Assembly (NCBI GenBank): GCA_007130675.1
Contig: SLSB01000218.1
Coordinates: 1-6,677, forward strand
Direction of reading: 5' to 3'
DNA length: 6,677 bases
Source of the DNA: Candidatus Hydrogenedentota bacterium
GTDB taxonomy: Bacteria > Hydrogenedentota > Hydrogenedentia > Hydrogenedentales > SLHB01
The position numbers were made by a program, and so were the translations under genes. Position 1 is the first letter of the stretch. Each line of letters opens with the position of its first letter. Below the pieces are notes generated by a model. The model made no database searches. It was given only the letters and a program-made list of their open reading frames with translations, and was not told the origin of the DNA. Positions 6,201 through 6,677 of this stretch are shown one piece after another.

Positions 6201-6563
6201 CTACACGAAATCCCAAGCGCCGGATGGTTCTTCAGGTTCATCTTCCTCGGACGGAACATCCGCGGTATCGGACAGCGCGTGTTCCGCCGGTTCCAATCCA
6301 AGGTGGAATACGGCCCCGGGAGTTTCCGTATCTCCAGCGACAGGCACAGCGCTGGCCGGGGCGAGGGAAAACAGATCTTCGACACGCACCCGCAGCGCCT
6401 GGGCAAGATGCAGCGCAATGGTGACCGACGGATTGAGGCGTCCCTTCTCGATGGCGATGATGCTCTGGCGGGTAACGCCAATCTCGCGTGCCAGCGCAAG
6501 CTGCGTGAAGCCTCGTTGTTTGCGCCAATGGCGTAATCGGTTCTCCGTAGAACTCAGGCTCAT
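6201..6563 (-). CDS. XRE-family helix-turn-helix regulator with acidic C-terminal tail
   Basis: A 120-residue DNA-binding protein. Residues about 8-66 form a Cro/C1-type HTH domain: NRLRHWRKQRGFTQ, then the helix LALAREIG, then the recognition helix TRQSIIAIEKG (31-41), then LNPSVTIALHLAQALRV and VEDLF. This is the form of the small stand-alone XRE regulators of about 65-70 residues. Here about 50 further residues follow, rich in Glu, Asp and Pro (for example SEEDEPEEPSG), with no domain I recognise; the tail may bind a partner or simply be disordered. ATG 6563 has no Shine-Dalgarno; instead a good promoter ends right before it, which suggests leaderless translation. Direct repeats on that promoter suggest that the protein represses its own gene. 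Its other targets are unknown. The aminotransferase lies about 360 bp downstream on the same strand. Confidence 0.88.
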   Translation of the reverse strand: MSLSSTENRLRHWRKQRGFTQLALAREIGVTRQSIIAIEKGRLNPSVTIALHLAQALRVRVEDLFSLAPASAVPVAGDTETPGAVFHLGLEPAEHALSDTADVPSEEDEPEEPSGAWDFV

Positions 6564-6569
6564 GTAGGA

Positions 6570-6598
6570 ATCTTAACGTCGAAGATGTGATTCGTCAA
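6570..6598 (-). promoter_or_regulatory. Sigma-70 promoter of the regulator gene, predicted leaderless
   Basis: On the minus strand, TTGACG (6598-6593, five of six) is followed after exactly 17 bases by TAAGAT (6575-6570, four of six). Six bases separate the -10 box from ATG 6563, so the A of the start codon falls at the expected +1. The missing ribosome-binding site agrees with this. Confidence 0.6.
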
Positions 6599-6610
6599 GT
6601 CAAAATGTGA
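6578..6610. repeat. Direct repeats on the regulator promoter, candidate operator
   Basis: Plus-strand GTCgaagATGTGA (6578-6590) and GTCaaaATGTGA (6599-6610) are direct repeats whose ATGTGA cores are 20 bp apart and whose GTC ends are 21 bp apart, about two helical turns. One lies in the spacer between -35 and -10, and the other lies directly upstream of the -35. A dimeric XRE protein bound here would block RNA polymerase, so autoregulation is the natural reading. XRE operators are more often inverted repeats, which lowers confidence. Confidence 0.4.
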
Positions 6611-6625
6611 ACAATAGCAGACATT

Positions 6626-6653
6626 GCGGTCAGGACGGGACCCACAGGACCGC
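6626..6653. repeat. Inverted repeat upstream of the regulator promoter
   Basis: GCGGTC (6626-6631) and GACCGC (6648-6653) form a six-base stem around 16 bases that contain further GGTC-like words. It lies about 30-55 bp upstream of the -35 box. It could be the end of a gene beyond the window, a regulator site or chance. No T tract follows on either strand. Confidence 0.2.
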
Positions 6654-6677
6654 GTTTCGCGTGTGTTCCTTTCACGC

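Noticed and set aside
6035..6424. Plus-strand open frame of 129 residues beginning MQENLSEAVRF
   Set aside because: There is no Shine-Dalgarno, no recognisable domain and no third-position GC bias like the neighbouring genes; its second half is antisense to the regulator gene. A decayed remnant in the first 45 codons cannot be excluded but is not supported.
1..6677. Defence system, toxin-antitoxin pair or biosynthetic cluster
   Set aside because: The XRE regulator has no visible toxin partner, and the aminotransferase, TonB-like and hydrolase genes do not assemble into a known cluster. Calling a new system from this mix would be unsupported.

Overview
The window is GC-rich bacterial DNA. A TonB-like protein and three exported or probably exported proteins point to a Gram-negative cell with an outer membrane. 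The gene mix (carboxypeptidase-regulatory-like domain fused to a phosphoesterase, exported erythromycin-esterase-family protein, orphan TonB with an acidic linker) fits environmental lineages such as the Planctomycetes/Verrucomicrobia/Hydrogenedentes sphere. That placement is a guess from gene style and nothing here proves it. I see no rRNA, tRNA, CRISPR array, transposase or integrase.

Layout. Plus strand, 1-3373: the 3' part of an exported calcineurin-like (5'-nucleotidase-type) metallophosphoesterase; an adjacent full-length paralogue about 70% identical to it, with a signal peptide and a carboxypeptidase-regulatory-like domain; then an exported erythromycin-esterase-family hydrolase with all the expected catalytic residues. 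Minus strand, 6563-3390 (listed in direction of transcription): a small XRE-type repressor with an acidic tail; a gap of about 300 bp without a convincing gene; a class I/II PLP aminotransferase; and a TonB/TolA-like energy transducer that converges on the esterase gene with only 16 bp between the stop codons.

The plus-strand genes look like a set of secreted hydrolases acting on phosphorylated or ester substrates outside the cytoplasm. The gaps between them are 97-128 bp and hold hairpins, so they need not be one transcript. The minus-strand genes do not form an obvious pathway. The most interesting signals are small-scale. The repressor gene has a near-consensus promoter placed so that its ATG is the predicted first transcribed base, and a pair of direct repeats about two helical turns apart sits on that promoter. 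The TonB gene shows a similar near-leaderless arrangement. A short upstream ORF with a strong Shine-Dalgarno overlaps the aminotransferase start. I did not find a clear new multi-gene system.
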